From: CALZIK01 sp945787635
Lineage (GTDB): Bacteria; Acidobacteriota; Thermoanaerobaculia; Multivoradales; JAHEKO01
Length of the DNA stretch: 64,000 bases
Reading direction: 5' to 3'
NCBI GenBank assembly: GCA_947259725.1
Contig: CAMYNM010000001.1
Span: forward strand, 558,001-622,000
Shown here: piece after piece, positions 33,971 through 42,017 of the stretch
Layout: each line of letters opens with the position of its first letter
Position numbering within the stretch: position 1 is the first letter of the stretch
The notes under the pieces: generated by a model
The model's input: only the letters and a program-made list of their open reading frames with translations
What the model was told of the DNA's origin: nothing
Database searches by the model: none
Program-made: the position numbers and the translations under genes

Positions 33971-35566
33971 TCACGCCTTCGAGAAGTCCCCGACCCAGGA
34001 CGGTCCGCCCAGACCGCTCAAGCCGGAGAGGTTCTCGATGTGGGGCTCGATGACCAGAAAGCGCCCGCCATGGGGGCGACGCAGGGGCAGCGAGAAAGCC
34101 TGCCGTTCGTCCCTCGCGAGCGATTTGGGCATTTCCTTCCAATGCTCCTCGAGCGCCGGGCCACCGATCTCGGCGCGCCATTCGAGACCCAGCTGCAGGC
34201 CTCCTGGTTTCTCTCTTGTCGCCAGCCAGCGCGCCGGGCCACGATTGGTGAGCTCGACGCCGATACGCCGGCTTTCGCCCTCGCCCCATGGCGCTTCGGC
34301 TCCCGACACCTCGATCTCTCCGGGCAAGTCACGCCAAAGCAGTGTCGTGGGCGCGGCAACCCGCGACGGCCGGTCGCCCGGCGGCTCCAGGTCGCGAAGC
34401 TCGAGACACGCGCGAACGATCTCCCGCGCCGAGGCGGCCGGGTCGTTCTGGGTGGCGATCATCTCTCTCGCCGCATCACCCATCGCGTCCAGCGTCCCGG
34501 AGGCCTGCAGGACCTCGCCGGCCAGCCGCGCGAGCTCGGCGGCCTCGTCTTCGCCCAGGGCGACCCGGATCGCAACCGTCTCGGGCAGCTCCCGAAACTG
34601 TGCGTAGTCCGAAACCACCGCGGGCCGGCCGAGGGCCAGCACCCGCAGCAAGGACGCCGAGGTCTCGCCGGCGGTCGGGTAGCGCAGATTGACACAGAGA
34701 TCGCACGCTGAAATTGCGGTCTCGAACTCGTCGTAGGGAAGGAAACCGGTGACGTGGATCCGGTCGGTCACTCCGACCTCGCGGGCCAGTGCGTCGAGCT
34801 CGATCCTGGGGGACACCTCGCCGGCGATCAGCAGATGCGCATCCTCCAGGCCCGGCTCGGCCAGAGCCCGAATCGCTACGGTCGTGCGCTTGATCGGAGT
34901 CTGAAAACCGAACGATCCGAGAAGCGGACGGTCGAGGGGCAGGCCCCGGGCCTGCCGGAAAGCGCGCGCGTCGGCCTCCGGAACCGACTCCGGGAGCGGC
35001 ATGGCCATCGGCACCACGCGAACCGCGACATCAGGGTTGTCCTCCAACACCTGCTCCTCCGCCCACCGGCTGTGCACGAGAACGCCGCATTGCCTACGCA
35101 CCAGAGTGCGATGCACCGGCAAACCGAACATGGCAGCGCTCGACAGCTCGCCCCAGTATCTCGCCTTGGCGACCAGCTCGCCGATCCAGCCGTGATCGTC
35201 AGCAAGGCGCTGCGCGTAGCTCTCGAAGTCGTCGTTGGCGAGAGTCGCCTCGATCAATAAATGGTGCAGCACGACATCGTGGAGCGTGACCACGCCGGCG
35301 TTCGCGAGCGCTAGCTTTTGCACTTCCTCGTGGTAGCGGTTGTTGCCCATCTGGAACAACGGCAGGCGTCCGTCGCGACCGACCTCACTCGCAGGCACCG
35401 GCGCCAGGCTCTGACGCAGATCACCCGTGATCTCCTGGCCAGGCACGGCGACCACCCTGAGATCGCACTCCCGCGCCAGCGCCGGAATCAGGTCGCGGCT
35501 GTAGTCCGCGATCCCAGAGCGCATCGGAGGCAGCGGAGAAACATAGTCGAGCCGGAGATCGGTCAC
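33971..35566 (-). CDS. Glycosyltransferase family 4 (GT-B) protein with C-terminal extension
   Basis: 531 residues. The N-terminal Rossmann half starts DYVSPLPPMRSGIADYSRDL (glycine-rich acceptor loop) and includes VVTLHDVVLHHLL. The C-terminal half has GSFGFQTPIKRTTVAIRALA, HLLIAGEVSPR, IHVTGFLPYDEFETAISACDLCVNLRYPTAGETSASLLRVLALGRPAVVS (split: the E of AGETSAS and the nearby residues form the EX7E-like nucleotide site). Residues ~410-531 form an extra beta-rich domain of unknown role. It follows prfB by 12 nt. The sugar and acceptor are unknown. Confidence 0.85.
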   Translation of the reverse strand: MTDLRLDYVSPLPPMRSGIADYSRDLIPALARECDLRVVAVPGQEITGDLRQSLAPVPASEVGRDGRLPLFQMGNNRYHEEVQKLALANAGVVTLHDVVLHHLLIEATLANDDFESYAQRLADDHGWIGELVAKARYWGELSSAAMFGLPVHRTLVRRQCGVLVHSRWAEEQVLEDNPDVAVRVVPMAMPLPESVPEADARAFRQARGLPLDRPLLGSFGFQTPIKRTTVAIRALAEPGLEDAHLLIAGEVSPRIELDALAREVGVTDRIHVTGFLPYDEFETAISACDLCVNLRYPTAGETSASLLRVLALGRPAVVSDYAQFRELPETVAIRVALGEDEAAELARLAGEVLQASGTLDAMGDAAREMIATQNDPAASAREIVRACLELRDLEPPGDRPSRVAAPTTLLWRDLPGEIEVSGAEAPWGEGESRRIGVELTNRGPARWLATREKPGGLQLGLEWRAEIGGPALEEHWKEMPKSLARDERQAFSLPLRRPHGGRFLVIEPHIENLSGLSGLGGPSWVGDFSKA

Positions 35567-35578
35567 GGTCTCGTTCGA

Positions 35579-36698
35579 TCAGTTGCTGGACGAGCCACTG
35601 CCTTCGACGGCGATGTGACTCTCCAACCACGCGTGAATAAAGGGGTTGATGTCACCGTCGAGAACCCGGTCGGCGTCACCGACTTCGGTCGACGTCCGAT
35701 GGTCCTTGACCATCCGGTAGGGATGCAGCACGTAGCTGCGAATTTGGCTGCCCCAGCCGATGTCCATCTTCGCGTCTTCGCGCTTGTCCTGCTCTTCGCG
35801 GCGCTTCTGCATCTCCAGGTCGTAGAGCCGGGCCTTGAGGATCTTCATCGCGGTCGCCCGGTTCTTGATCTGACTGCGCTCGTTCTGGCACGAGACCACG
35901 ATGTTGGTCGGACCGTGGGTGATGCGCACCGCCGACTCGGTCTTGTTGACGTGCTGGCCGCCGGCGCCCGACGCTCGATAGGTGTCGATGCGCAGGTCCT
36001 TGTCCTCGATGAGGATCTCGACGGTTTCGTCCACCTCGGGGTATACGTATACCGAGGCGAAGGACGTATGCCGCCGGCTCTGCGCGTCGTACGGGCTGAT
36101 CCGTACCAGCCGGTGCACGCCGTTCTCTCCCTTGAGATAGCCGTAGGCATAGTCTCCCCGAACCGCGAAGGTGACGCTCTTGATGCCGGCTTCTTCACCG
36201 TCGAGACGATCCAGCAGCTGGGCCTCGAAACCGCCGGCTTCGGCCCAGCGCAGATACATGCGCAGGAGCATCTCCGCCCAGTCCTGAGACTCGGTGCCCC
36301 CCGCTCCCGGATGAATCGCGACGAGGGCGTTCTTCTCGTCGTCCGGCTCCGACAGCTTGAGCTGGAGATCGAGTGCGTCGAGCTCGCCATCGAGGCGTTC
36401 GAGAAACGTCTCGGCCTCGGGATCGGAGCCGGCCTCCGCCAACAGTTCCTGCCAGGTGGCCAGCTCGTCGCCGTCCGAGCGTAAACGCTCTAGGGTCTTC
36501 AGGCGCCGTTCGAGGTTGCGCCGCCGACGCAACAGCGGAGAGCTCTGCTTGGGGTCGTCCCAGAAGCCGGGCGCTTCCATCTCGCGGTCGATACCAGCCA
36601 TTTGATCTTCGAGACCGGCGTTCTCAAAGATACCCCCTGAGCGCTTCGAGGCGCTCCGAAAGCTGGTCGATTCGTTGCTGAGTTTCGATCGGAATCAT
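35579..36698 (-). CDS. prfB: Peptide chain release factor 2, with programmed +1 frameshift
   Basis: The gene starts at the ATG at 36698, runs 24 codons to CTT, meets an in-frame TGA at 36626-36624, and continues in the +1 frame from 36625 to 35579, giving about 372 residues, the normal RF2 length. RF2 releases peptides at UAA and UGA. The GGQ motif that enters the peptidyl-transferase centre is seen as ASGAGGQHVNKTESAVRITH, and the codon-recognition region contains HPGAGGTESQDWAEMLLRMY. Reading only the 340-residue downstream frame from the ATG at 36601 would miss the conserved N terminus. The lnt stop overlaps the start codon by ATGA. Confidence 0.95.
36624..36638 (-). promoter_or_regulatory. 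prfB autoregulatory +1 frameshift site
   Basis: On the minus strand: AGGGGG (36638-36633), TAT, CTT slippery codon (36629-36627), TGA (36626-36624). This is the classic RF2 recoding site, an internal Shine-Dalgarno-like stretch 3 nt before CTT TGA. In the known mechanism, low RF2 slows termination at TGA and lets the ribosome shift +1, so RF2 controls its own level. The base after TGA is G here, where the Escherichia coli site has C. Confidence 0.95.
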
Positions 36699-38179
36699 CG
36701 CCTTCTCGCCTCTTTGAGCAAAAGTAATATAGCAAAACCGACCACTGCGAGCGCGGCGGCCGGCACGGCCCAGGGAGCGCGGGTATACGGCGAATCGGTG
36801 TCGCTCCCGGCCACCGAGGCGCGCAGAGCTCCTTCCTCGTTGACGCCCAGAATATCGATCAACTCTCCGCGTGGCCCGATCACCGCGGACACCCCGGTGA
36901 TCGCCGCCCGAAGCAGCGGCCGTCGATTCTCCGCGGCCCGGAACCTGGCCGCTTGCAGATGCTGCCAGGGCGCCCAGGTGTCCCCGTACCAGGCGTCGTT
37001 GGTGACGGTCACCAGCATCGAGGCTCCGCGGCTCACCTTGGCGGCAACCTCACCGGGAAAGGTCACTTCGAAGCAGATCGAAGCGCCCAGCGATTCGCCC
37101 CGCCAATCGAGATTGCCGCCGCGCGGTCCCGGCGAGAAGTCGCCGGCCGCTCGCGCGATCCTCTTGAGAAACGGCAGCCAGCCTCCCAGCGGGACGTACT
37201 CGCCGAAGGGCACGAGATGCTGCTTGTCGTAGCGGGCTCCGGATCCGGACGCGGCTGCCGAGGACTTCAGCAACACCGCGTTGTAATAGCGATCGCCCTC
37301 TCGGAACGGAGAATTGAACAGCAGGGTGCAACCGGCCTCGACCAGCTCGGCGACGTCCCGCTCGAGCTTGCTTCCCGACTCATACGAGTACGGCCAGGAA
37401 GCGCTTTCGGGCCAGATCAGGAGCTCGCCGGGCCGGCACAGATCCCGCGACTGATCGAAGACCCGCCGGTAGTTGCCTTCCGCCAGACTCGGATCCCATT
37501 CGGTCAGATTCGCGATGTTGGGCTGAAGAAGCGTCACCGAGCCGGCCGGACCGCTCTCCTCTCGAGTCTCCGCCACCCTTCCGGCAAGGGCAAAAAGAGT
37601 GAGGACCAACAGGCAGACCCAGGCCGCGGGCGCCCAGGATCTGCGCGAGATCGCAAGCGCAACGCTCGCATTGACCAGAACGACCAGGGCCGACAGGCCG
37701 TAGGAACCGATCCACCCCGCGGCGTCGAGAGCGCCCGGCATCGCGGCGGTCGAGTAGCCGGTGAGGTTCCAGGGGAACCCGGTCAGGAGATGGCTGCGCA
37801 GAAGCTCGAGCGCAACCCACAGGGAGGGAAGCGTGGCCAAGACGCTGGCGCCGCCCCGGCGCCAGAAGATGCCGCCAACATAGGCGAACGCCGCGTGAAA
37901 CAGGGCCAGGTAGGAGGTCAGAAGAAGCTGCGCCGCGGCGGCGAGCCACCACGGCAGATAGCCGAACGTCTCGAGCGTCGCCGGGATCCAGGAGATCCCG
38001 ACCAGCCAGAAACCCAGTCCGTGAAACCACCCCGCGAGACCCCGCCCCGGTCCGGACAGGAGTAGAAGCAGCGGAGCCAGGACGAGCCATGGAGCCACCA
38101 GTAGCGGCTCACGGCCAAAGCAGAAGGCCCACAGCGCGCCGGCAAGAAACGCCAGCAGCCAGCGTGCGCCGCGGGTCAC
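36695..38179 (-). CDS. lnt: Apolipoprotein N-acyltransferase
   Basis: 494 residues. The N-terminal half has about six membrane helices (WLLAFLAGALWAF, WLVLAPLLLLL, WLAAAAQLLLTSYLALF and others). The nitrilase-type periplasmic domain has the Glu-Lys-Cys triad: Glu in LIWPESASWP, Lys in RYDKQHLVPFGEYVPL, Cys in GASICFEVTFPG. A final hydrophobic segment (AALAVVGFAILLLL) anchors the C terminus. Lnt adds the third acyl chain to mature lipoproteins in the inner membrane, so this organism has a diderm lipoprotein pathway. It precedes prfB with a 4-bp overlap. Confidence 0.94.
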   Translation of the reverse strand: MTRGARWLLAFLAGALWAFCFGREPLLVAPWLVLAPLLLLLSGPGRGLAGWFHGLGFWLVGISWIPATLETFGYLPWWLAAAAQLLLTSYLALFHAAFAYVGGIFWRRGGASVLATLPSLWVALELLRSHLLTGFPWNLTGYSTAAMPGALDAAGWIGSYGLSALVVLVNASVALAISRRSWAPAAWVCLLVLTLFALAGRVAETREESGPAGSVTLLQPNIANLTEWDPSLAEGNYRRVFDQSRDLCRPGELLIWPESASWPYSYESGSKLERDVAELVEAGCTLLFNSPFREGDRYYNAVLLKSSAAASGSGARYDKQHLVPFGEYVPLGGWLPFLKRIARAAGDFSPGPRGGNLDWRGESLGASICFEVTFPGEVAAKVSRGASMLVTVTNDAWYGDTWAPWQHLQAARFRAAENRRPLLRAAITGVSAVIGPRGELIDILGVNEEGALRASVAGSDTDSPYTRAPWAVPAAALAVVGFAILLLLKEARRR

Positions 38180-38193
38180 CGCTCGCGGTGGTC

Positions 38194-38931
38194 TCAGTGG
38201 GTAATCCAGGTGTCCAGCTTGTACGAGCGGCGCACGCTGTCGGCCACGACCTGCGCCTCGTCACGATCCGTATACGGCCCGATGCGCACCCGATAGAGCG
38301 TCCTACCCTCAACGTCCACCGGCGACAGGATCGCAGGATACCCGCCCTTGCGCAACCGATTGACGACGCGGCTCGCTTGGGCCTCCTCGTTCGACGAAAA
38401 CACCTGAATGACGACGAAATCCGGAACTTGCGCGACCGCCGTCTTGGCTTCCGCCTGTGCCAAAGGCGGCGCTGGTGCTGGCTCCGCTGGCTCCACTGAC
38501 GCCGTGACCGGAGGGGCCGTTTCGACTTTCGCCACCGCGGGCGGCGCCGCACCCGCCTCCGGCGGGTCGCTCGCCTTTCGTTGTCCCTTCGGTGACGCCG
38601 ACTCCCGAACCGCCACCTTGGCGCCGGATGTGGGCGCTGCAGGCTCGGGAGACGGCGTCTCCTCCTCCGCCACAGCGGCCTCGCTCAGGCGGCGAGCCTG
38701 CTCGTCGCGGGCAAAGAAATCAAGCTCCTCCAGGGGCGTTTCGCCGGCGCCGAGGCCCGCCGTGATCGACTGCGCCGAGGCGACTTCGACCGCCGTGTCG
38801 GCGCCTCGTCCCAACCAGACTCCACCCAGAAAGGCCACCAGGACGCAAAACAGCAGCACGACGAAAATCGACACCACCTGCCGATTCGTCAAGGCGATCT
38901 CGTAGTAGCTCTGATCGTGCGATTCGCTCAC
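38194..38931 (-). CDS. SPOR-domain membrane protein
   Basis: 245 residues: a short cytoplasmic N terminus, one transmembrane helix (VVSIFVVLLFCVLVAFLGGVWLG, about 18-40), a long Ala/Pro/Glu-rich periplasmic linker, and a C-terminal SPOR domain (about 172-245: DFVVIQVFSSNEEAQASRVVNRL, LYRVRIGPYTDRDEAQVVADSV). SPOR domains bind denuded glycan strands of septal peptidoglycan, so a role in division or cell-wall work is likely. It lies between lnt and slipin genes. Confidence 0.87.
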   Translation of the reverse strand: MSESHDQSYYEIALTNRQVVSIFVVLLFCVLVAFLGGVWLGRGADTAVEVASAQSITAGLGAGETPLEELDFFARDEQARRLSEAAVAEEETPSPEPAAPTSGAKVAVRESASPKGQRKASDPPEAGAAPPAVAKVETAPPVTASVEPAEPAPAPPLAQAEAKTAVAQVPDFVVIQVFSSNEEAQASRVVNRLRKGGYPAILSPVDVEGRTLYRVRIGPYTDRDEAQVVADSVRRSYKLDTWITH

Positions 38932-38961
38932 AACGGCTCCAGGCTAACCGGTATGCAAGCC

Positions 38962-39705
38962 TCAGTCCTTCTTGAAGGCCGTCAGCAGGTCGATCGGGAT
39001 CGGGAACAGAATGGTCGAGTTCTTCTCCGCAGCCACTTCCGTGAGCGTCTGCAGATAGCGCAGCTGCAGGGCCGTGGTGTTCGAGCTGATGATCTGGGCC
39101 GCCTCGGTCAGCTTCGCGGAGGCCTCGAGCTCGCCGCTAGCGTGGATGATCTTGGCTCGTTTCTCTCGCTCCGCCTCGGCCTGCCGGGCCATGGCGCGCT
39201 GCATCTCCTGGGGCAGGTCCACGTGCTTGACCTCCACCGCCGACACCTTGATGCCCCACGGATCCGTCTGGGAGTCGATGATCGCCTGAAGCTTGTCGTT
39301 GAGCTTCTCTCGCTGTGACAGAAGCTCGTCCAGTTCGGCTTGTCCGAGCACCGACCGCAACGTCGTTTGCGCGATCTGGCTGGTTGCGAACAGGTAGTTC
39401 TCGACCTCGACGATCGCCTTGGCCGGTTCCAGCACCCGGAAATAGACCACCGCGTTGACCTTCACCGAGACGTTGTCCCTGGTGATCACGTCCTGCGACG
39501 GCACGTCGTGAACGATGGTCCGCAGCGAGACCTTCACCATGCGCTCGAACGGCCAGAAGATGAACACCAGCCCGGGCCCCTTCGGCTCGGGCGAAAGCCG
39601 CCCCAGCCAGAATGTCACCGCGCGCTCGTATTCGTTGAGGATGTTGATCCACCGCGAGATCGCGAAGATCGCCAGAAACAGCAAGAAAATCAGACCATAG
39701 GTCAT
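38962..39705 (-). CDS. Slipin (stomatin/prohibitin-like SPFH protein)
   Basis: 247 residues: one N-terminal membrane hairpin (LIFLLFLAIFAIS), then the SPFH domain (about 25-180) with RAVTFWLGRL, GPGLVFIFWPFERMVKVSLR, TIVHDVPSQDVITRDNVSV, VVYFRVLEPAKAIVEVENY, and SVLGQAELDELLSQREKLN, followed by a coiled-coil. Stomatin-type proteins form membrane scaffolds. A GGAGGAG lies 4-5 nt before the ATG, which overlaps the NfeD stop by ATGA. The NfeD-slipin gene pair is a known conserved unit in bacteria and archaea. Confidence 0.93.
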   Translation of the reverse strand: MTYGLIFLLFLAIFAISRWINILNEYERAVTFWLGRLSPEPKGPGLVFIFWPFERMVKVSLRTIVHDVPSQDVITRDNVSVKVNAVVYFRVLEPAKAIVEVENYLFATSQIAQTTLRSVLGQAELDELLSQREKLNDKLQAIIDSQTDPWGIKVSAVEVKHVDLPQEMQRAMARQAEAEREKRAKIIHASGELEASAKLTEAAQIISSNTTALQLRYLQTLTEVAAEKNSTILFPIPIDLLTAFKKD

Positions 39706-41078
39706 AGCAACTCCTCCGGTTCCGAGTGCGCGGCGCCCGCCGCGCCCGGGCGCACCCGCAGCGTCAAACCTTCCACCCCGACGACGACGATGTCGCCGCC
39801 GGCTCCGATCGGCACCTCACTGGTGGCGTCCCACAATTCGCCGTGAACGAAGACCTTGCCCTTGGGCTCGATCTGGGACCTCGCCACACCACGTTCGTTG
39901 ATCAGTCCTTCGCTGCCGGTGCGCACCTGACTGCGATGCGCTCGGACCGCCATCATGGTCATGAAGCCGACCACCAGCACGCTGAACAGGACCGCCGCCC
40001 CGATCACGTCCAAGCCGACCCGAATCGCGGGATCGGCCGACTTGAAGAGCATCAGAGAGCCCAGGACCAGCGCGATCAAGCCACCCACGGTCAGCAAGCC
40101 ATAGCTCACCACCTTGACCTCGGCGATGAAGAAGATCATCGCCAGCAGAATCAACGCGATGCCGGCGTAATTGACCGGCAGGACGGAAAGCGCGAAAAAC
40201 GCCAGGATCAGGCAGATCGCTCCCACCACTCCCGGCAGCACGGCGCCGGGATTGGACAGCTCGAAGTAGAGGCCGAGACCGCCCAGGGTCATCAGGATAT
40301 AGGCGATGTTGGGATGGGCGATCGCCGACAGGAGCCGCTGGAAGCCGGTCATCTCACGGCGCTCGATCGAAGCACCCGAGGTGGCCAACGTAATCGTGGT
40401 TTCGCCCCGCTGGATCTCACGCCCATCTATCTCGGCCAGAAGCGCCGGCAGATCCGAGGCAATCAGGTCGATCAAACCGTTGGCGAGCGCTTCCTCCGCC
40501 GTGAAGGACTTGCTCTCGAGAACCGCGCTCTCGGCCAGCTCGAGGTTGCGATTGTTGCGATCCGCCAGAGATCGAATCGTGGCGGCGGCGTCCTCCTCGA
40601 CCTTCTCCGCCATGACGCCGGTGATCTCTTCGCCCGAACCGGCCACCGGATGCGCCGCGCCGGTGTTGGTTCCGGGCGCCATGGCGGCGACGTCGGCGGC
40701 CAGCAGAATGAAGAACCCAGCAGACGCGGCTTGCGATCCGCTGGGTGAGACGTACACAACGACCGGCACCTTGGAGCTCAACATCTTCGTGAAAATCTCG
40801 CGGGTCGAGGTGAGCAATCCGCCGGGCGTCGACAACTCGATCACGAAGGCGGCGGCTTCCAGTTGTTCGGCCTCCTCGAGCGACTCCCTGACGAACTCGG
40901 CGGCGACGGGATGGATGATCGAGTCGATCCGGATCGCGACCACCGGCCGAGCGACGCGAGACGCGGCCGTCTCGTCCTGGGCAACGACGACGGCGGCGAC
41001 CGCTACTCCCGCGAGCGCGACCGCCAGCCAGACCGCGGCGCGCATTCCTGCGAGCGATCGAGAGAACCTCGTCATCAC
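39702..41078 (-). CDS. NfeD-family membrane serine protease (long form)
   Basis: 458 residues. N-terminal signal anchor (AAVWLAVALAGVAVAAVVV), then a ClpP-like protease domain (about 45-240) with the Ser in SGSQAASAGFFILLAADVAAMAPGT and the catalytic Lys in LESKSFTAEEALANGLID. Four or more membrane helices follow (about 250-380: ILMTLGGLGLYFELSNPG, GAICLILAFFAL, IALILLAMIFFIAEV, AAVLFSVLVVGFM), then a C-terminal OB-like NfeD domain (GSEGLINERGVARSQIEPKGKVFVHGELWDA, split). It is the long 1510-N type, with slipin directly downstream as the expected partner. Confidence 0.92.
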   Translation of the reverse strand: MMTRFSRSLAGMRAAVWLAVALAGVAVAAVVVAQDETAASRVARPVVAIRIDSIIHPVAAEFVRESLEEAEQLEAAAFVIELSTPGGLLTSTREIFTKMLSSKVPVVVYVSPSGSQAASAGFFILLAADVAAMAPGTNTGAAHPVAGSGEEITGVMAEKVEEDAAATIRSLADRNNRNLELAESAVLESKSFTAEEALANGLIDLIASDLPALLAEIDGREIQRGETTITLATSGASIERREMTGFQRLLSAIAHPNIAYILMTLGGLGLYFELSNPGAVLPGVVGAICLILAFFALSVLPVNYAGIALILLAMIFFIAEVKVVSYGLLTVGGLIALVLGSLMLFKSADPAIRVGLDVIGAAVLFSVLVVGFMTMMAVRAHRSQVRTGSEGLINERGVARSQIEPKGKVFVHGELWDATSEVPIGAGGDIVVVGVEGLTLRVRPGAAGAAHSEPEELL

Positions 41079-41159
41079 AGGGAAAGTATAGCCTTGGAGA
41101 GGCTTCAGCGGCGGGATTCGCGATCGCGCCGCACGCAGGCGGCCGGCACGGTGACTGAG

Positions 41160-42008
41160 CTAGTCGTTCGAAGCCCCGTTCTCGATCCACTCCACGACGC
41201 CGGCGATCTCCTGTTCGGTCAAGAACGGCCCACCGAGAGGCATCCGACCACCTATGTTGTTCGTGCCCCTGAGCTTCCTGACCAGGTAGCTGCGTGCCGG
41301 GTCGCCGGGACGCACGCGCCGCTCGCCCGGAGCCTGGGTCACTGGAACGTCGATGAGATGAGCGAACGACTGCCCGGCCTCGAGCACCAGCCCCTGCTCG
41401 GCGGTGACGCTGTCGTGGCATCCGCTGGTCGCGCAGCGGCCGGAGAAGACGCTGACCTGGATTCCGGCGAGCGTGGTCGCGGCGCCACCGGCGGCGCAGC
41501 TGGCGAAGCCTTCGAGCTCACCCCGCTTGGCCACGACGTCGAGGCAGAGGTCGATCCCGGCACCGGCCGGGAGCTCCGAACCCACGGGTTCGACAGAGAC
41601 CGTCACCAGGCTCTCACCCGCTACGGCCCTGGGGAACTTCTTGGACTTGCGGAAGCCGTTTTCGGGTGATCGATCGACGATCGCCCGAAACCTCCTGCGG
41701 ACCTCGCCGGTCGAGAGGTTGACGATTTCGGCCCGCACAATGACCTCCGCTGGCAGATCGGAGTCATCATCCGTGGCGAGGCGTCCCGAGATTTGCAGCA
41801 ACCGATTGCCGAGCTTGACCCTGGCCGGCACCGCCCAACTCGCGACGCGCGTCTCCACGCCTTCCGCCACGGCTCGCTCCAGGCGCAATGAAGACTCGAA
41901 GACCCTGACCTCGTCACCGCGAGGCAACGCGCAAGCGCCGAACATGGCGCCGAGAAGGCCCGACAGGCCCAGGATTCCGACCGTCCCGGTGAGCGCCACG
42001 CGGATCAT
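41160..42008 (-). CDS. Lipoprotein with a C-terminal cytochrome-c-like domain
   Basis: 282 residues. N-terminal hydrophobic segment (VALTGTVGILGLSGLLGAMF) then GACALP, a plausible lipobox with Cys at about residue 26. Residues 30-180 are a beta-rich region. The C-terminal part (about 190-282) has FSGRCATSGCHDS, a CxxxxCH motif of the kind seen in c-type-cytochrome-like domains of Planctomycetes and Acidobacteria, then GDPARSYLVRKLRGT and the distal Met in GGRMPLGGPFLTEQEIAGVVEWIENGA. One haem may bind, although the spacing is CX4CH and not CXXCH. It lies 9 nt downstream of the DUF255 gene. Confidence 0.77.
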   Translation of the reverse strand: MIRVALTGTVGILGLSGLLGAMFGACALPRGDEVRVFESSLRLERAVAEGVETRVASWAVPARVKLGNRLLQISGRLATDDDSDLPAEVIVRAEIVNLSTGEVRRRFRAIVDRSPENGFRKSKKFPRAVAGESLVTVSVEPVGSELPAGAGIDLCLDVVAKRGELEGFASCAAGGAATTLAGIQVSVFSGRCATSGCHDSVTAEQGLVLEAGQSFAHLIDVPVTQAPGERRVRPGDPARSYLVRKLRGTNNIGGRMPLGGPFLTEQEIAGVVEWIENGASND

Positions 42009-42017
42009 CGCTCCGGC

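Noticed and set aside
32619..34289. 556-residue minus-strand open frame
   Set aside because: It is another frame of the polytopic membrane protein and GT4 genes, dominated by Arg and Gly, with no start signal.
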